Notes under the pieces: generated by a model
What the model was told of the DNA's origin: nothing
Database searches by the model: none
Seen by the model: only the letters and a program-made list of their open reading frames with translations
Assembly: GCA_013177805.1 (NCBI GenBank)
Contig: JABLXU010000044.1
Location: forward strand, 1 to 46,013
Reading direction: 5' to 3'
Origin: Candidatus Omnitrophota bacterium
Lineage (GTDB): Bacteria > Hinthialibacterota > Hinthialibacteria > Hinthialibacterales > Hinthialibacteraceae
DNA length: 46,013 bases
Shown: positions 9,448 through 17,877 of the stretch, one piece after another
Numbering within the stretch: position 1 is the stretch's first letter
How the letters are laid out: each line of letters begins with the position of its first letter
Program-made: the position numbers and the translations under genes

Positions 9448-10806
9448 ATGATTGACGCCGTAACCAATATGTTCCGTATCCCCGATCTCCGGAGACGCAT
9501 CGTCTTCACGCTTGGCATTCTGGCCGCGCTGCAGATCGGGCAATACATCCCCATCCCGGGAGTCAACCCGTCCCTTATCCGTTTCGGGGCGCAGGACAGC
9601 GGCCTGTTTAACCTGGTGGACCTGTTCGCCGGCGGGGCCTTCAGCCAGTGTTCGATTTTTGCTTTGGGGATCATGCCGTACATATCGGCCTCGATCATTT
9701 TGCAGCTGCTGACGGTCACCTCTCCTTATTTGGAAGAACTGTCCAAGAAGGGCGAGGAAGGGCGCAAGAAGATCAACCAGTACACCCGTTACCTCACGGT
9801 GGCCATTACCGCCTTCCAGTCGTTCATGATTTCCTTCTCGATCGAAAACTCGGCCATGTGGGGGGCCAATATCGTGTATTCCCCCGGGTGGTCGTTCCGG
9901 ATTTTGTGCACCATCGCCATGACCACCGGGGTCATGATCATCATGTGGATGGGCGAGCTCATCACCGAGCGCGGCATCGGCAACGGCATTTCGCTGATCA
10001 TCTTCGCCAACATTGTCGCCCGCATTCCCGATGTCACCGCCCGCGCCTTCGAACTGCTGCGCATGGAGGAGCCGACGTTCACCCCGCTCAAGGCGCTGGC
10101 CACGTTCATCATGCTGGTGATCGTCATCGCCGGGGTGGTGTACATCCAATACGGCCAACGGCGGGTGCCCATCAAACGCGGGCGCATGGTGCGGGGCGGG
10201 CGCATGTACGGCGCGCAGAGCAATTCGTACCTGCCCATCCGGGTCAACACCGCCGGCGTGATTCCCGTCATCTTCGCGGCGTCCATTCTCATGGTTCCCG
10301 CCACGTTTCTGCAGTTTCTGACGCCGCTGGCTTACAACGAAACGTTCGGGTGGCTCTATGACGCCTTTGAGACCATATCCCGTTATCTTGAACATGGCGG
10401 GGTGATCTACACCCTTCTATATGTGGCCTTGATCATTTTCTTCTGTTATTTCTATACCGCCATTACCTTCAATCCGAAGGACGTGGCCGAAAATTTGCAG
10501 AAATACGGATCCACCATCCCTGGATACAGCCATGGCAAGCGCACCGAGGAATACCTGACCCGCATCCTCAACCGCATTACGCTGGCGGGAGGCATTTTCC
10601 TGGCCTTGGTGGCCATCATCCCCGATTTGTTGACGGTGTATCTCGGGATCGACCGCAGCATCACCCGGTTGCTGGGCGGCACTTCGATCATCATCATCGT
10701 GGGCGTCGCCCTGGACACCGTCAACCAGATCGAAAACCATCTGCGCGTCCGCAATTACGAAGGCTTCCGCCGCCGGGGACGCATCCGCAGCCGTTCGGGA
10801 ATGTAG
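9448..10806 (+). CDS. secY: Protein translocase subunit SecY
   Basis: The 452-residue protein has ten predicted membrane helices. It begins IDAVTNMFRIPDLRRRIVFT and has the QYIPIPGVNP plug-adjacent segment, LGIMPYISASIILQLLTV, and the cytoplasmic GKRTEEYLTRILNRITLAGG loop. SecY is the channel of the Sec translocon in the inner membrane. It ends the spc segment. A basic tail (RNYEGFRRRGRIRSRSG) closes the protein. Confidence 0.97.
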   Translation: MIDAVTNMFRIPDLRRRIVFTLGILAALQIGQYIPIPGVNPSLIRFGAQDSGLFNLVDLFAGGAFSQCSIFALGIMPYISASIILQLLTVTSPYLEELSKKGEEGRKKINQYTRYLTVAITAFQSFMISFSIENSAMWGANIVYSPGWSFRILCTIAMTTGVMIIMWMGELITERGIGNGISLIIFANIVARIPDVTARAFELLRMEEPTFTPLKALATFIMLVIVIAGVVYIQYGQRRVPIKRGRMVRGGRMYGAQSNSYLPIRVNTAGVIPVIFAASILMVPATFLQFLTPLAYNETFGWLYDAFETISRYLEHGGVIYTLLYVALIIFFCYFYTAITFNPKDVAENLQKYGSTIPGYSHGKRTEEYLTRILNRITLAGGIFLALVAIIPDLLTVYLGIDRSITRLLGGTSIIIIVGVALDTVNQIENHLRVRNYEGFRRRGRIRSRSGM

Positions 10807-10846
10807 ACGCATGTTTCGAACCCGTGTTTTTTTGGAACGGAGGGGA

Positions 10847-10907
10847 TATAATGACACTTTTGGACCGGCGGCCAAGTCCGGCCGGTCTTTCGCCCGGAGA
10901 TTCGTAA
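10847..10907 (+). promoter_or_regulatory. secY-map spacer: TATAAT box, hairpin and possible 18-residue leader ORF
   Basis: The 141-bp spacer between secY and map contains GGAGGGGATATAATG. This reads both as a perfect TATAAT (10847-10852, without a convincing -35) and as a strong ribosome binding site before an ATG at 10851. The ORF has 18 codons and stops at 10907. Its body holds a 7-bp hairpin GACCGGC/GCCGGTC (10863-10869 with 10881-10887). This could be an internal promoter for map-infA-alpha genes, a leader peptide with attenuator, or chance. The adk gene often found here is absent. Confidence 0.4.
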
Positions 10908-10947
10908 CACCACCGCGCCCGGAATACGTTCCGCGGACCAGGTCCTG

Positions 10948-11784
10948 ATGATCACGCTGAAATCTTCGCAGGAAATTCAACGCCTTCAGGAAAGCGCGGA
11001 TCTGGTATCTGAGGTGCAAAACCGCATGCATGCCATCGCGGAACCGGGCTTGCCGACGCTCGAACTGGACCGTCTGGCCGAATCCTTGATCCGGGGGTAT
11101 GGCGCCGAACCGGTGTTCAAGGGGTACCGGGGATTTCCCTACACGGTTTGCGTGTCCATCAATGAGCAGGTGGTGCACGGATTCCCTTCTTCCCGGGTGT
11201 TGCGGGAAGGCGATGTGCTGAGCCTGGATGTGGGCGTGCGCTATCAAGGGTATGTGGGAGATTGCGCCCGGACGATCCCCATCGGCGAGGTTTCCCCCGA
11301 AGCCGGACTTCTTATCCGCCGCGCGTATCTGGCCCTTCAGGAAGCCTGCCGGGCTGTGCAAGCGGGGAAACGCTTGGGGGATGTGTGCCATACGGTTGAA
11401 ACCATCGCGCACCATTATGGCTACGGCGTAGTGCGCGACTTTGTCGGCCACGGAGTCGGCCGCGAGATGCATGAGGATCCCCAGGTTCCCAATTATGGCA
11501 TACCGGGAACGGGACCGCGCTTGAAACACGGCTTGGTGATTTGCATTGAACCCATGTTCAACCTGGGGACCCACGAGGTCGAAGTGCTCAGTGACCGGTG
11601 GACCGTGGTGACGAAAGACCGCCGCCTGTCGGTCCATGTGGAGGACATGGTTGCCCTCCTTCCCGAAGGCCCCAAGGTGTTGACCTCCGCCGGCGGCGTG
11701 CAACTGCCCGGCCCCGAGGAAATCGAAGAAGTGACCCGGATGCTGGCCCAGGCGCAACCGAAAGTCCGGCTCCGCCGGTCGTAA
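10948..11784 (+). CDS. map: Methionine aminopeptidase, type I
   Basis: The 278-residue enzyme removes the N-terminal methionine from nascent proteins and needs two divalent metals. Metal ligands are visible: Asp in LSLDVGV, Asp in GDCARTI, His in [13 protein letters not shown], Glu in CIEPMF and Glu in VHVEDMV. It is about 15-30 residues longer than E. coli MAP at the C-terminus. It lies between secY and infA, a common order in Gram-positive and many deep lineages. infA follows after 13 bp. Confidence 0.95.
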   Translation: MITLKSSQEIQRLQESADLVSEVQNRMHAIAEPGLPTLELDRLAESLIRGYGAEPVFKGYRGFPYTVCVSINEQVVHGFPSSRVLREGDVLSLDVGVRYQGYVGDCARTIPIGEVSPEAGLLIRRAYLALQEACRAVQAGKRLGDVCHTVETIAHHYGYGVVRDFVGHGVGREMHEDPQVPNYGIPGTGPRLKHGLVICIEPMFNLGTHEVEVLSDRWTVVTKDRRLSVHVEDMVALLPEGPKVLTSAGGVQLPGPEEIEEVTRMLAQAQPKVRLRRS

Positions 11785-11797
11785 TCAAAAATGGATT

Positions 11798-12016
11798 ATG
11801 GCCAAAAAAAATGTGATTGAAGTGAAAGGCAAAATCATCGAGACCCTGCCCAACGCGATGTTTCGCGTCGAACTGGAAAATGGGCATAAGGTGTTGGCCC
11901 ATATCTCGGGGAAAATGCGTATGCATTACATCCGCATTTTGCCCGGCGATACGGTGACCGTCGAACTGTCCCCCTACGATTTGACCCGGGGGCGTATCAC
12001 CTACCGCCAGGCCTGA
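11798..12016 (+). CDS. infA: Translation initiation factor IF-1
   Basis: The 72-residue OB-fold protein has [38 protein letters not shown] and [10 protein letters not shown], all standard for IF-1. It blocks the A site during initiation. Followed by a short spacer containing the inverted GGGAAAAGGGTTTCCC region and then rpmJ. Confidence 0.97.
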   Translation: MAKKNVIEVKGKIIETLPNAMFRVELENGHKVLAHISGKMRMHYIRILPGDTVTVELSPYDLTRGRITYRQA

Positions 12017-12078
12017 TCCGGCCGGGAAAAGGGTTTCCCGCCCGGGAGGGCCGGGCCGTTATTTTTGGGAGAAGATCC

Positions 12079-12192
12079 ATGAAAGTCAAAGCCTCGGTCA
12101 AACCGATCTGCGAACACTGCAAGGTCATCCGCCGCCGCGGTGTCGTCCGCGTGATCTGCAAAAATCCGCGCCACAAGCAGCGGCAAGGCTAA
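12079..12192 (+). CDS. rpmJ: 50S ribosomal protein L36, zinc-binding type
   Basis: This 37-codon gene reads [20 protein letters not shown] followed by [17 protein letters not shown], with the CxxC...C...H zinc ligands of the C+ form of L36. TTGGGAGAAGATCC provides the ribosome binding site. It lies in the standard infA-rpmJ-rpsM order. Confidence 0.95.
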   Translation: MKVKASVKPICEHCKVIRRRGVVRVICKNPRHKQRQG

Positions 12193-12226
12193 CCGATAGG
12201 AACGGATTAGAGAAGGAGAACGTATT

Positions 12227-12598
12227 GTGGCCCGCATCGCCGGAGTCGATCTGCCCAGAGACAAACGCGTGATCATCGGACTGACGTATATTTACGGCAT
12301 CGGCCGTTCGTTGTCCGAACGGATCCTCAAGAAGGCCAATGTCGGCGAGAGCACCCGGGTCCGGGACCTCACCGACGACGAGATCACCCGGATCACTTCC
12401 ATCATCCAGCACGAGTGCGTGGTGGAAGGGGATCTGCGGCGCGAAGTGAACATGAACATCAAGCGCCTGATGGACATTGGATGTTACCGCGGCTTGCGCC
12501 ACCGCCGGGGCCTGCCGGTCCGCGGCCAGCGCACCCGCACGAACGCGCGCACCCGCAAGGGGCCGCGCCGGACCATCGGCGTCAAATCCAAGAAATAA
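12227..12598 (+). CDS. rpsM: 30S ribosomal protein S13
   Basis: The 123-residue protein begins [20 protein letters not shown] and includes [20 protein letters not shown] and [11 protein letters not shown], diagnostic for S13, which forms the 30S-50S bridge with L5. GTG start at 12227 behind GAGAAGGAGAACG. Confidence 0.97.
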   Translation: MARIAGVDLPRDKRVIIGLTYIYGIGRSLSERILKKANVGESTRVRDLTDDEITRITSIIQHECVVEGDLRREVNMNIKRLMDIGCYRGLRHRRGLPVRGQRTRTNARTRKGPRRTIGVKSKK

Positions 12599-12646
12599 GC
12601 GCAGGATTTTCCCGCGCCGCGGGAACCAGACAAAGGAGATTGCCCT

Positions 12647-13045
12647 ATGGCTCGATCAGCACGCGGAGCCGGCCGAAGCAAGAAGAAAGTCAAGAAGAAC
12701 GTCCCCCGGGGAATTGTTCACATTCAGGCGACCTTCAACAACACCATCGTCACCATCACGGACATGGAAGGCAACACCATTTCCTGGGCGACCGCCGGGA
12801 ACACGGGGTTCAAGGGTTCCCGCAAAAGCACGCCGTACGCCGCCCAGGTGACGGCGCAGGAAGCCGCCAACCGTGCCAAGGAGCATGGCCTCAACGAAGT
12901 GGAAGTGCGCGTGAAGGGGCCCGGTTCCGGCCGGGAAGCCGCGATCCGCGCGTTGCAGATCGCCGGGTTGAAGATCAAGCTCATCAAAGATGCCACTCCG
13001 ATTCCCCACAACGGTTGCCGTCCTCCGCAGCGGCGGCGCGTGTGA
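12647..13045 (+). CDS. rpsK: 30S ribosomal protein S11
   Basis: The 132-residue protein has [40 protein letters not shown] and the C-terminal [19 protein letters not shown]11 binds the platform of the 30S subunit near the Shine-Dalgarno helix. AAAGGAGATT precedes the ATG. Confidence 0.97.
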   Translation: MARSARGAGRSKKKVKKNVPRGIVHIQATFNNTIVTITDMEGNTISWATAGNTGFKGSRKSTPYAAQVTAQEAANRAKEHGLNEVEVRVKGPGSGREAAIRALQIAGLKIKLIKDATPIPHNGCRPPQRRRV

Positions 13046-13101
13046 CCGCGAGTCAGGGGGTGGTACGGATTATTCACGGATAGATCAAAGGAGGATTCAC
13101 C

Positions 13102-13731
13102 GTGGCCCGATATCGTGGACCTGTCTGCAAGCTTTGCCGGGCGGATGGGATCAAACTGTTTCTCAAAGGCAAGAAATGTCTTTCCGCCAAATGCCCCATC
13201 AACAAGCGGAATTACCCGCCCGGCATGCATGGCCAGCGCCGCACCGGGAAACAATCCGACTATGCCGCCCAGTTGCGTGAAAAGCAAAAGGCCAAGCGCA
13301 CCTACGGCGTGCTCGAGCGCCAATTCCGCCGGTATTACCACGAGGCCACCCGCATGACCGGCATCACCGGCGTCAACCTCTTTCATTTGTTGGAGCGGCG
13401 GCTCGACAACGTGATCTACCGGCTGGGATTCGCCGCCTCGCGCGCCCAGGCCCGGCAGCTCGTGCGCCACAACCACGTGCTGGTCAACGGACGGCGGGTC
13501 AATATTCCGTCCTATCTCGTCCGCATCGGCGAGCCGGTCCAGGTGATCGAAGCCAGCCGCCAGCTGACGAGCATTCAGGAGTCGCTGAATCTGCGCAAGT
13601 CCATGGGGGGGTATCCCTGGCTGGAACGCAACGACGAGGAATGTTCGGGCCGGCTCTTGCGCTTGCCGAATATTGACGAGATGGCCGTGCCGGTCAAGGA
13701 ACAGCTGATTGTGGAATTGTATTCCAAGTAA
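13102..13731 (+). CDS. rpsD: 30S ribosomal protein S4, zinc-binding type
   Basis: The 209-residue protein has an N-terminal zinc site (Cys9, Cys12, Cys26, Cys31), the NYPPGMHGQRR segment, and an S4 RNA-binding domain at about 97-160 (LERRLDNVIYRLGFAASRAQ). S4 is a primary 16S binder and nucleates 30S assembly. GTG start at 13102 behind AAAGGAGG. The 159-bp spacer to rpoA shows no gene. Confidence 0.97.
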   Translation: MARYRGPVCKLCRADGIKLFLKGKKCLSAKCPINKRNYPPGMHGQRRTGKQSDYAAQLREKQKAKRTYGVLERQFRRYYHEATRMTGITGVNLFHLLERRLDNVIYRLGFAASRAQARQLVRHNHVLVNGRRVNIPSYLVRIGEPVQVIEASRQLTSIQESLNLRKSMGGYPWLERNDEECSGRLLRLPNIDEMAVPVKEQLIVELYSK

Positions 13732-13890
13732 GCCGGTTTCTGCTTTGTCTATCGGATGGGGGTCATGAACAACCAGACAACATCCCGGTTTCCCGATCGG
13801 TTTGGCTCTACCCCCGGGCAGTGCGTTCCCGCGTTGCCGGGTTTTCATATCATGATCCGCCTCACCGCGGCAAAGGGGGAATAACATCCC

Positions 13891-14970
13891 ATGAAGTTCA
13901 AATCCGTTATCATGCCGGGCCGCGTTCGCATCGACCCGGCCACACTTTCCGACCGCTACGGTAAGTTCACCGTCGAACCCCTCGAGCGGGGCTTTGGCAC
14001 CACCCTGGGCAACTCGCTCCGCCGCGTGCTTCTGTCCTCCATTCAGGGTGCTGCCGTCAAGGCGGTCCGTATCAGCGGCGTACTCCAGGAGGTTTCGTAC
14101 CTCCCCGGCGTGGTGGAGGACGTCACGGATATCGTCCTCAACCTGAAGGGCCTGCGGGTCAAGAATCACCGGAACGGTCCCGTGACCCTTTATTTGCAGG
14201 CCAAGGGGGAAGGGGAGGTCAAAGCCTCCGCCATTGAACCCAATCCGGATATCGAAATCATGAATCCGGATCTCCATATCGCCACGTTGGATAAAAACGG
14301 CGAATTGGAAATGGAATTGTACGTGGATGTCGGACGCGGGTATCTCTCGGCCGAGCGGCAAAGCAAACAAGCCGACACCTATCCGATCAACACCATTGTG
14401 ATGGACGCCATTTTCACTCCCATCGAACGGGTGAAGTATATCGTGGAGAACGCGCGCGTCGGCGATATCATCGACTATGACCGCCTGATTCTCGAAATCT
14501 GGACCGACGGCACCATCACTCCCCAGAACGCCCTGGCTTATTCCGCCAAGATTCTCAAGGATCACCTGTTTCTCTTCATTCATTTTCCTGAGGATGAGGA
14601 GTCGCCCCAGGAACCGGAAGAGAAGAAAGAAGAGATCCTCAATCCCTATCTGGCCAAGGGAGTGGAAGAGCTGGAACTTTCGGTACGCGCCTACAACTGC
14701 CTCAAATCCGCCAATATCAAGACGATCGGCGAACTGGTAAGCAAAACCGAAAGCGAAATGCTCAAATACCGGAACTTCGGCAAAAAATCCCTTAATGAGA
14801 TCAAGGAAGTGCTTACCAAATTTGGCCTTCACCTGGGCATGGATCCCGCCCAACTCAAACAGGGGCCTTCCCCTTCGGAATCCAGCCTTCCTCCCCGGCT
14901 TTCCGAGGAGGAGGATGACCTGGAAGAAAGCGTGGCCGCAGGGGATGTGGATGAAGAAAGTGAAACCTGA
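13891..14970 (+). CDS. rpoA: RNA polymerase alpha subunit
   Basis: The N-terminal dimerisation domain is clear (KFTVEPLERGFGTTLGNSLR near residue 30), as is the C-terminal helix-hairpin-helix domain (LSVRAYNCLKSANIKTIGEL around 266-285, then GKKSLNEIKEVL). The two are joined by an acidic Glu-rich linker (DEESPQEPEEKKEEI). At 359 residues it is about 30 longer than in E. coli, through an acidic, serine-rich tail after the C-terminal domain. Alpha is the assembly platform of RNA polymerase and contacts UP elements and activators. Confidence 0.97.
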   Translation: MKFKSVIMPGRVRIDPATLSDRYGKFTVEPLERGFGTTLGNSLRRVLLSSIQGAAVKAVRISGVLQEVSYLPGVVEDVTDIVLNLKGLRVKNHRNGPVTLYLQAKGEGEVKASAIEPNPDIEIMNPDLHIATLDKNGELEMELYVDVGRGYLSAERQSKQADTYPINTIVMDAIFTPIERVKYIVENARVGDIIDYDRLILEIWTDGTITPQNALAYSAKILKDHLFLFIHFPEDEESPQEPEEKKEEILNPYLAKGVEELELSVRAYNCLKSANIKTIGELVSKTESEMLKYRNFGKKSLNEIKEVLTKFGLHLGMDPAQLKQGPSPSESSLPPRLSEEEDDLEESVAAGDVDEESET

Positions 14971-15005
14971 CCCGGGAAAAACCTACAGCAGGGAGCGATA
15001 GATCC

Positions 15006-15377
15006 ATGATTCATAAACGAAAACTCCGCAAACTCGGGCGCAAATCCGCCCACCGTTCGGCGATGCTGGCGAACCAGGCCACGTCCCTGTTCCGCCACGG
15101 CCGCATCAAAACCACGTTGGCCAAAAGCAAGGAATTGCGGCGGATTGTCGAACCGCTGATCACCCTCGCCAAGGACGACACGTTGCACGCCCGCCGCCAA
15201 GTGGCCCGCGTGATCCGGGATAAGGGCATTGTCAAGAAATTGTTCACTGAAATCGCCCAGGATATGAAGGACCGCCCTGGCGGGTATACCCAGATCTTTC
15301 GCTTGGAAACCCGCCTCACGGACGGCGCGCCCATGGCGTATATCCAGCTCACTGGCTACGTGCCGCCGGAGGACTAA
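15006..15377 (+). CDS. rplQ: 50S ribosomal protein L17
   Basis: The 123-residue protein begins MIHKRKLRKLGRKSAHRSAM and contains RIKTTLAKSKELRRIVEPLI, the L17 pattern. L17 lies near the tunnel exit. It ends the superoperon; an intrinsic terminator follows 57 bp later. Confidence 0.96.
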   Translation: MIHKRKLRKLGRKSAHRSAMLANQATSLFRHGRIKTTLAKSKELRRIVEPLITLAKDDTLHARRQVARVIRDKGIVKKLFTEIAQDMKDRPGGYTQIFRLETRLTDGAPMAYIQLTGYVPPED

Positions 15378-15433
15378 TCCGGACATCGGATGTCCCGGGA
15401 GAGGAGGGGCGTCCCGGTATGGAAATTCAGAAG

Positions 15434-15468
15434 AAGGCTTGCCCTGAAAAAGATGGCAAGCCTTTTTT
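15434..15468 (+). terminator. Intrinsic terminator of the ribosomal superoperon
   Basis: A perfect 10-bp stem AAGGCTTGCC / GGCAAGCCTT with an 11-nt loop runs directly into six T and then more T-rich sequence. Placement just after rplQ fits the end of the S10-spc-alpha transcript. Confidence 0.9.
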
Positions 15469-15504
15469 ATTGTTTTTGGGGGTGGCTAGTTTTATTCATG
15501 ACGG

Positions 15505-15543
15505 TACGGCAGCGGCTCCGGCAAGCGGAGCCATATGGCCGTA
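15505..15543. repeat. Nested inverted repeat between converging operons
   Basis: TACGGC (15505-15510) pairs with GCCGTA (15538-15543), and inside them GGCTCCG pairs with CGGAGCC around a 5-nt loop. It lies between rplQ (+) and the MBL gene (-). No T-run on either side, so the role is unclear; it may add to transcript-end protection. The rest of 15378-15661 holds no convincing gene. Confidence 0.5.
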
Positions 15544-15661
15544 TCCTTTGCCGGAGGGACAGGGAAGGCTTTTGCGTACTTATCCACGCTCATATCACGA
15601 ACAAAGCCCTGTGTAAGTTTTTCCTTCGTGAAAAGATCCGCGATAAAACAGCCGATTCAAT

Positions 15662-16495
15662 TCAGATATCATACCGGGCTCCCACGTGTCCCGTGGTCAT
15701 CCGTCCGCCGAAGGCCGTTTTCAACGCCTCGATGGCCAGGTCCCCGGTGCAATGGCAGGGAACCACCCATTCGGGGGAGAAGGAGCGCAAGGCGGCCAAG
15801 GTTTGTTCGAGCCGGCGGGCATTGGCATTCAGCAGGTGAAAACCTCCGATCACCGCGTGAATGTGGTCATGTTGAGTCAACCGGCGGATATGATTCAAAG
15901 TATTCACCAGGCCCGCGTGGCAACATCCCGCGCAGATCACCAGTCCTTTTCTGGTTTGAATCCAAAGGGACAAATCATCCTCGATAAGGTCGGCGTGTTG
16001 GCCTTCCGGATCAAGGTAAAACGGCCCACCTGGGTCTTCATACGGAGTCTGGCGTGGAATGGGTCCGGTGATGCCAATGTCCTCATCCAGCCAAACCGCT
16101 TCCGTTACCCAATGCAGGTTCCGTGCGGGCAATTGGTCCAAGGCGGCCCGGGCTTCCCTGGGGATCTGTACCGGTTTGGCAATGCCATCGCGGATGCTGT
16201 ACCGGTTTTGTGTTACGCCGGGGTGGGCATAAACCTCGATGGGGTGGGCTTGTTTCAAGACGTGAGGCACCCCGCCGGTGTGGTCGTAATGCCCGTGGCT
16301 CAGCACCAGGACGTCGGTTTGACTCAAATCCACGCCCAGCGCGGGAGCATTGAACTCCAGTGCTTTTCCTTGTCCCGTGTCAAAAAGAATCCGCCGGGTG
16401 GGCGTTTCGATCCACAACGAGAGCCCGTGCTCCTGGAGGAATCCTTCTCCGGCTTGGTTATCGGCCAAAATGGTGACCGCTGATTGATTTTGCAT
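15662..16495 (-). CDS. MBL-fold metallohydrolase, COG1237-like
   Basis: The 277-residue cytoplasmic protein has the metallo-beta-lactamase metal motif LSHGHYDHTGG near residue 65, then CAGCCHAGLVNT, AVIGGFHLL and a late VPCHCTGD. This arrangement matches the family named after 7,8-dihydropterin-6-methyl-4-(ribofuranosyl)aminobenzene phosphate synthase, whose bacterial members are mostly uncharacterised. The Cys-Cys-His and Cys-His-Cys near the metal pocket are typical of this branch. It is last in the block of - strand genes, 90 bp after the TrmO-like gene. The exact substrate cannot be told. Confidence 0.85.
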   Translation of the reverse strand: MQNQSAVTILADNQAGEGFLQEHGLSLWIETPTRRILFDTGQGKALEFNAPALGVDLSQTDVLVLSHGHYDHTGGVPHVLKQAHPIEVYAHPGVTQNRYSIRDGIAKPVQIPREARAALDQLPARNLHWVTEAVWLDEDIGITGPIPRQTPYEDPGGPFYLDPEGQHADLIEDDLSLWIQTRKGLVICAGCCHAGLVNTLNHIRRLTQHDHIHAVIGGFHLLNANARRLEQTLAALRSFSPEWVVPCHCTGDLAIEALKTAFGGRMTTGHVGARYDI

Positions 16496-16585
16496 GGTGT
16501 CCCCGCGGATGATGACAGGATGAATTGGTTATCTCAGGTCTTTGCGCTCTCCAAGAATAAGGATGTGGTGATATTCGAAGACTCG

Positions 16586-17239
16586 TCACCAGGGCAGCCC
16601 CAGGCTTTTTATGGCGTTTTGGCCGGCTTCCGGGTATGCGTCTATTTTGCCAATGTAGGGTTTGATATCGAGCACGGGGGTTTGATCGAAGGCGTCAATT
16701 CCTTTGACATGGAGGACACGCGCTTCCCGTTTCTCGAGCCGCAACACGGATAATCCAATGGGACAGGGCCGGGAATTGGAACGGGAGGCAAAAACACCCC
16801 GTGGTTTGGAGGCTCCCGGGGGGGTGACTTTGGCCGCCCAACCCTGACTGCGGTCAAAAACGAATAGGACGTAAATGTAATCAAAATCCTCGATGCCTTC
16901 CAACCCTTCTTCAAATTCCGGGTAGATCTCAATCGTAGCGGATACATCGGGGGCCAGATGGCCTTGCCGGGGCGGACGGTTTTCCGGGGAATAAGGAGAA
17001 TGGAAGAAGCCAATGGGTTCAAATACGAAAGAAGGGCGGCTTTTCGCCGCGGCCAAATTGTTCTCAACTTTCTCACTTCTCACAGAAACATTTTCACCAG
17101 GGTGTGTTTCTTCGGGGGCGTTTGACATGATCACTCGCATCTGGGCGTGACTGGGTTGAAAAAGCATAAAAGTCAATGCAATGCTTACGATCAAAAAACC
17201 AAAATAAGCGGCTGCTTTTGGTAGATGACTCTGCTGCAT
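16586..17239 (-). CDS. TrmO/TsaA-like domain protein with an N-terminal signal peptide
   Basis: Residues about 68-217 form a TrmO (UPF0066, TsaA) domain: EPIGFFHSPYS, EIYPEFEEGLEGIEDFDYIY and RPCPIGLSVLRLEKREA, then DQTPVLDIKPY. TrmO methylates t6A37 in certain tRNAs using SAM. The usual RPNPIGLS motif has Cys in place of Asn. Unusually, the protein begins with MQQSHLPKAAAYFGFLIVSI followed by more hydrophobic residues and QPSHA-Q, which looks like a Sec signal peptide. The ATG at 17239 has AAAAGGA 11 nt upstream; a later in-frame ATG (residue 38) would give a cytoplasmic form but has no good ribosome binding site. A second, normal TrmO is at 23628. Confidence 0.85.
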   Translation of the reverse strand: MQQSHLPKAAAYFGFLIVSIALTFMLFQPSHAQMRVIMSNAPEETHPGENVSVRSEKVENNLAAAKSRPSFVFEPIGFFHSPYSPENRPPRQGHLAPDVSATIEIYPEFEEGLEGIEDFDYIYVLFVFDRSQGWAAKVTPPGASKPRGVFASRSNSRPCPIGLSVLRLEKREARVLHVKGIDAFDQTPVLDIKPYIGKIDAYPEAGQNAIKSLGLPW

Positions 17240-17279
17240 GATTATTGGTTTCCTTTTCTACATTTTTGTTCTCCGCAGA

Positions 17280-17828
17280 TTAAGGACCGAATCGCGCGAT
17301 ATCACCTGAGCTAGTCAGTCCATTGGAAGCGGCATAGGGTATCAATCCTCCATCTCCCCATGTATCCGGGCCATGGCTGAACGAAAACCACTCGTACCGG
17401 CCACCGGCGCCGGGGGATTGTTGAAAATACGATTCCTCGCGGCTGGCGACGAGATCGGGACTTTGGCGGCGGTTGAAATAGTGAAACTCATGTTTGGCGG
17501 GAATTCCCTCGGGAGCATTCCGGGCCGGGAAAATCTCGTCAAACAGTGAGGATAAATAGGCCACGGGCGTCGTGAGGGAGAAGGGCAGAAAATGCGGCGC
17601 CGGATGGATATCTTTAGCGTTGTTATGGGTTGGATAATATCCATGATCCATGCGGTACAATTCGATCGCTGTGGCACACGTTTTCAGTTCTGCTTCCACC
17701 CGCGCTACTTTCGCGCGGATCTGGGCATTCACAAAGTTGGGTACGGCAATGGCGGCCAAAATCCCGATAATTGCGACTACGATCAGTAATTCGATCAAGG
17801 TGAAGGCCGAATGATTCTTGTTCATCAT
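17280..17828 (-). CDS. Type II secretion/type IV pilus-like pseudopilin
   Basis: The 182-residue protein starts with a short leader and then FTLIELLIVVAIIGILAAIA, the classic prepilin peptidase site plus hydrophobic helix with Glu5. The globular part has PVAYLSSLFDEIF and ends PYAASNGLTSSGDIARFGP. Such pseudopilins are cleaved and N-methylated, then assembled in the inner membrane. No other secretion genes are near. Two related proteins occur at 27487 and 28085 with the same C-terminal SNGL signature. The start may be 17828 or 17825 (adjacent ATGs); no clear ribosome binding site. Confidence 0.9.
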   Translation of the reverse strand: MMNKNHSAFTLIELLIVVAIIGILAAIAVPNFVNAQIRAKVARVEAELKTCATAIELYRMDHGYYPTHNNAKDIHPAPHFLPFSLTTPVAYLSSLFDEIFPARNAPEGIPAKHEFHYFNRRQSPDLVASREESYFQQSPGAGGRYEWFSFSHGPDTWGDGGLIPYAASNGLTSSGDIARFGP

Positions 17829-17877
17829 TGCCGATCGCGTCTGGAACGAATCCCGTCTTTCGAAAAAAAATCAGAAA

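Larger units (their letters stand above)
12045..12647 (+). other. Superseded coordinate placeholder; see rpsK at 12647-13045
   Basis: This entry carries no separate feature. The gene rpsK is given in the next entry with correct coordinates. Confidence 0.01.

Noticed and set aside
12647..13045. An entry in the feature list with reversed coordinates (12647 to 12045) for the rpsK region
   Set aside because: It is a coordinate slip and describes nothing; the valid rpsK annotation is 12647-13045 and the slip should be ignored.
12724..14853. A 709-codon ORF on the - strand
   Set aside because: It lies antisense to rpsK, rpsD and rpoA and reflects GC-rich codon use in those genes.
15390..15987. 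ORFs of 65-150 codons after rplQ
   Set aside because: They run through a terminator and hairpin or lie antisense to the MBL gene.
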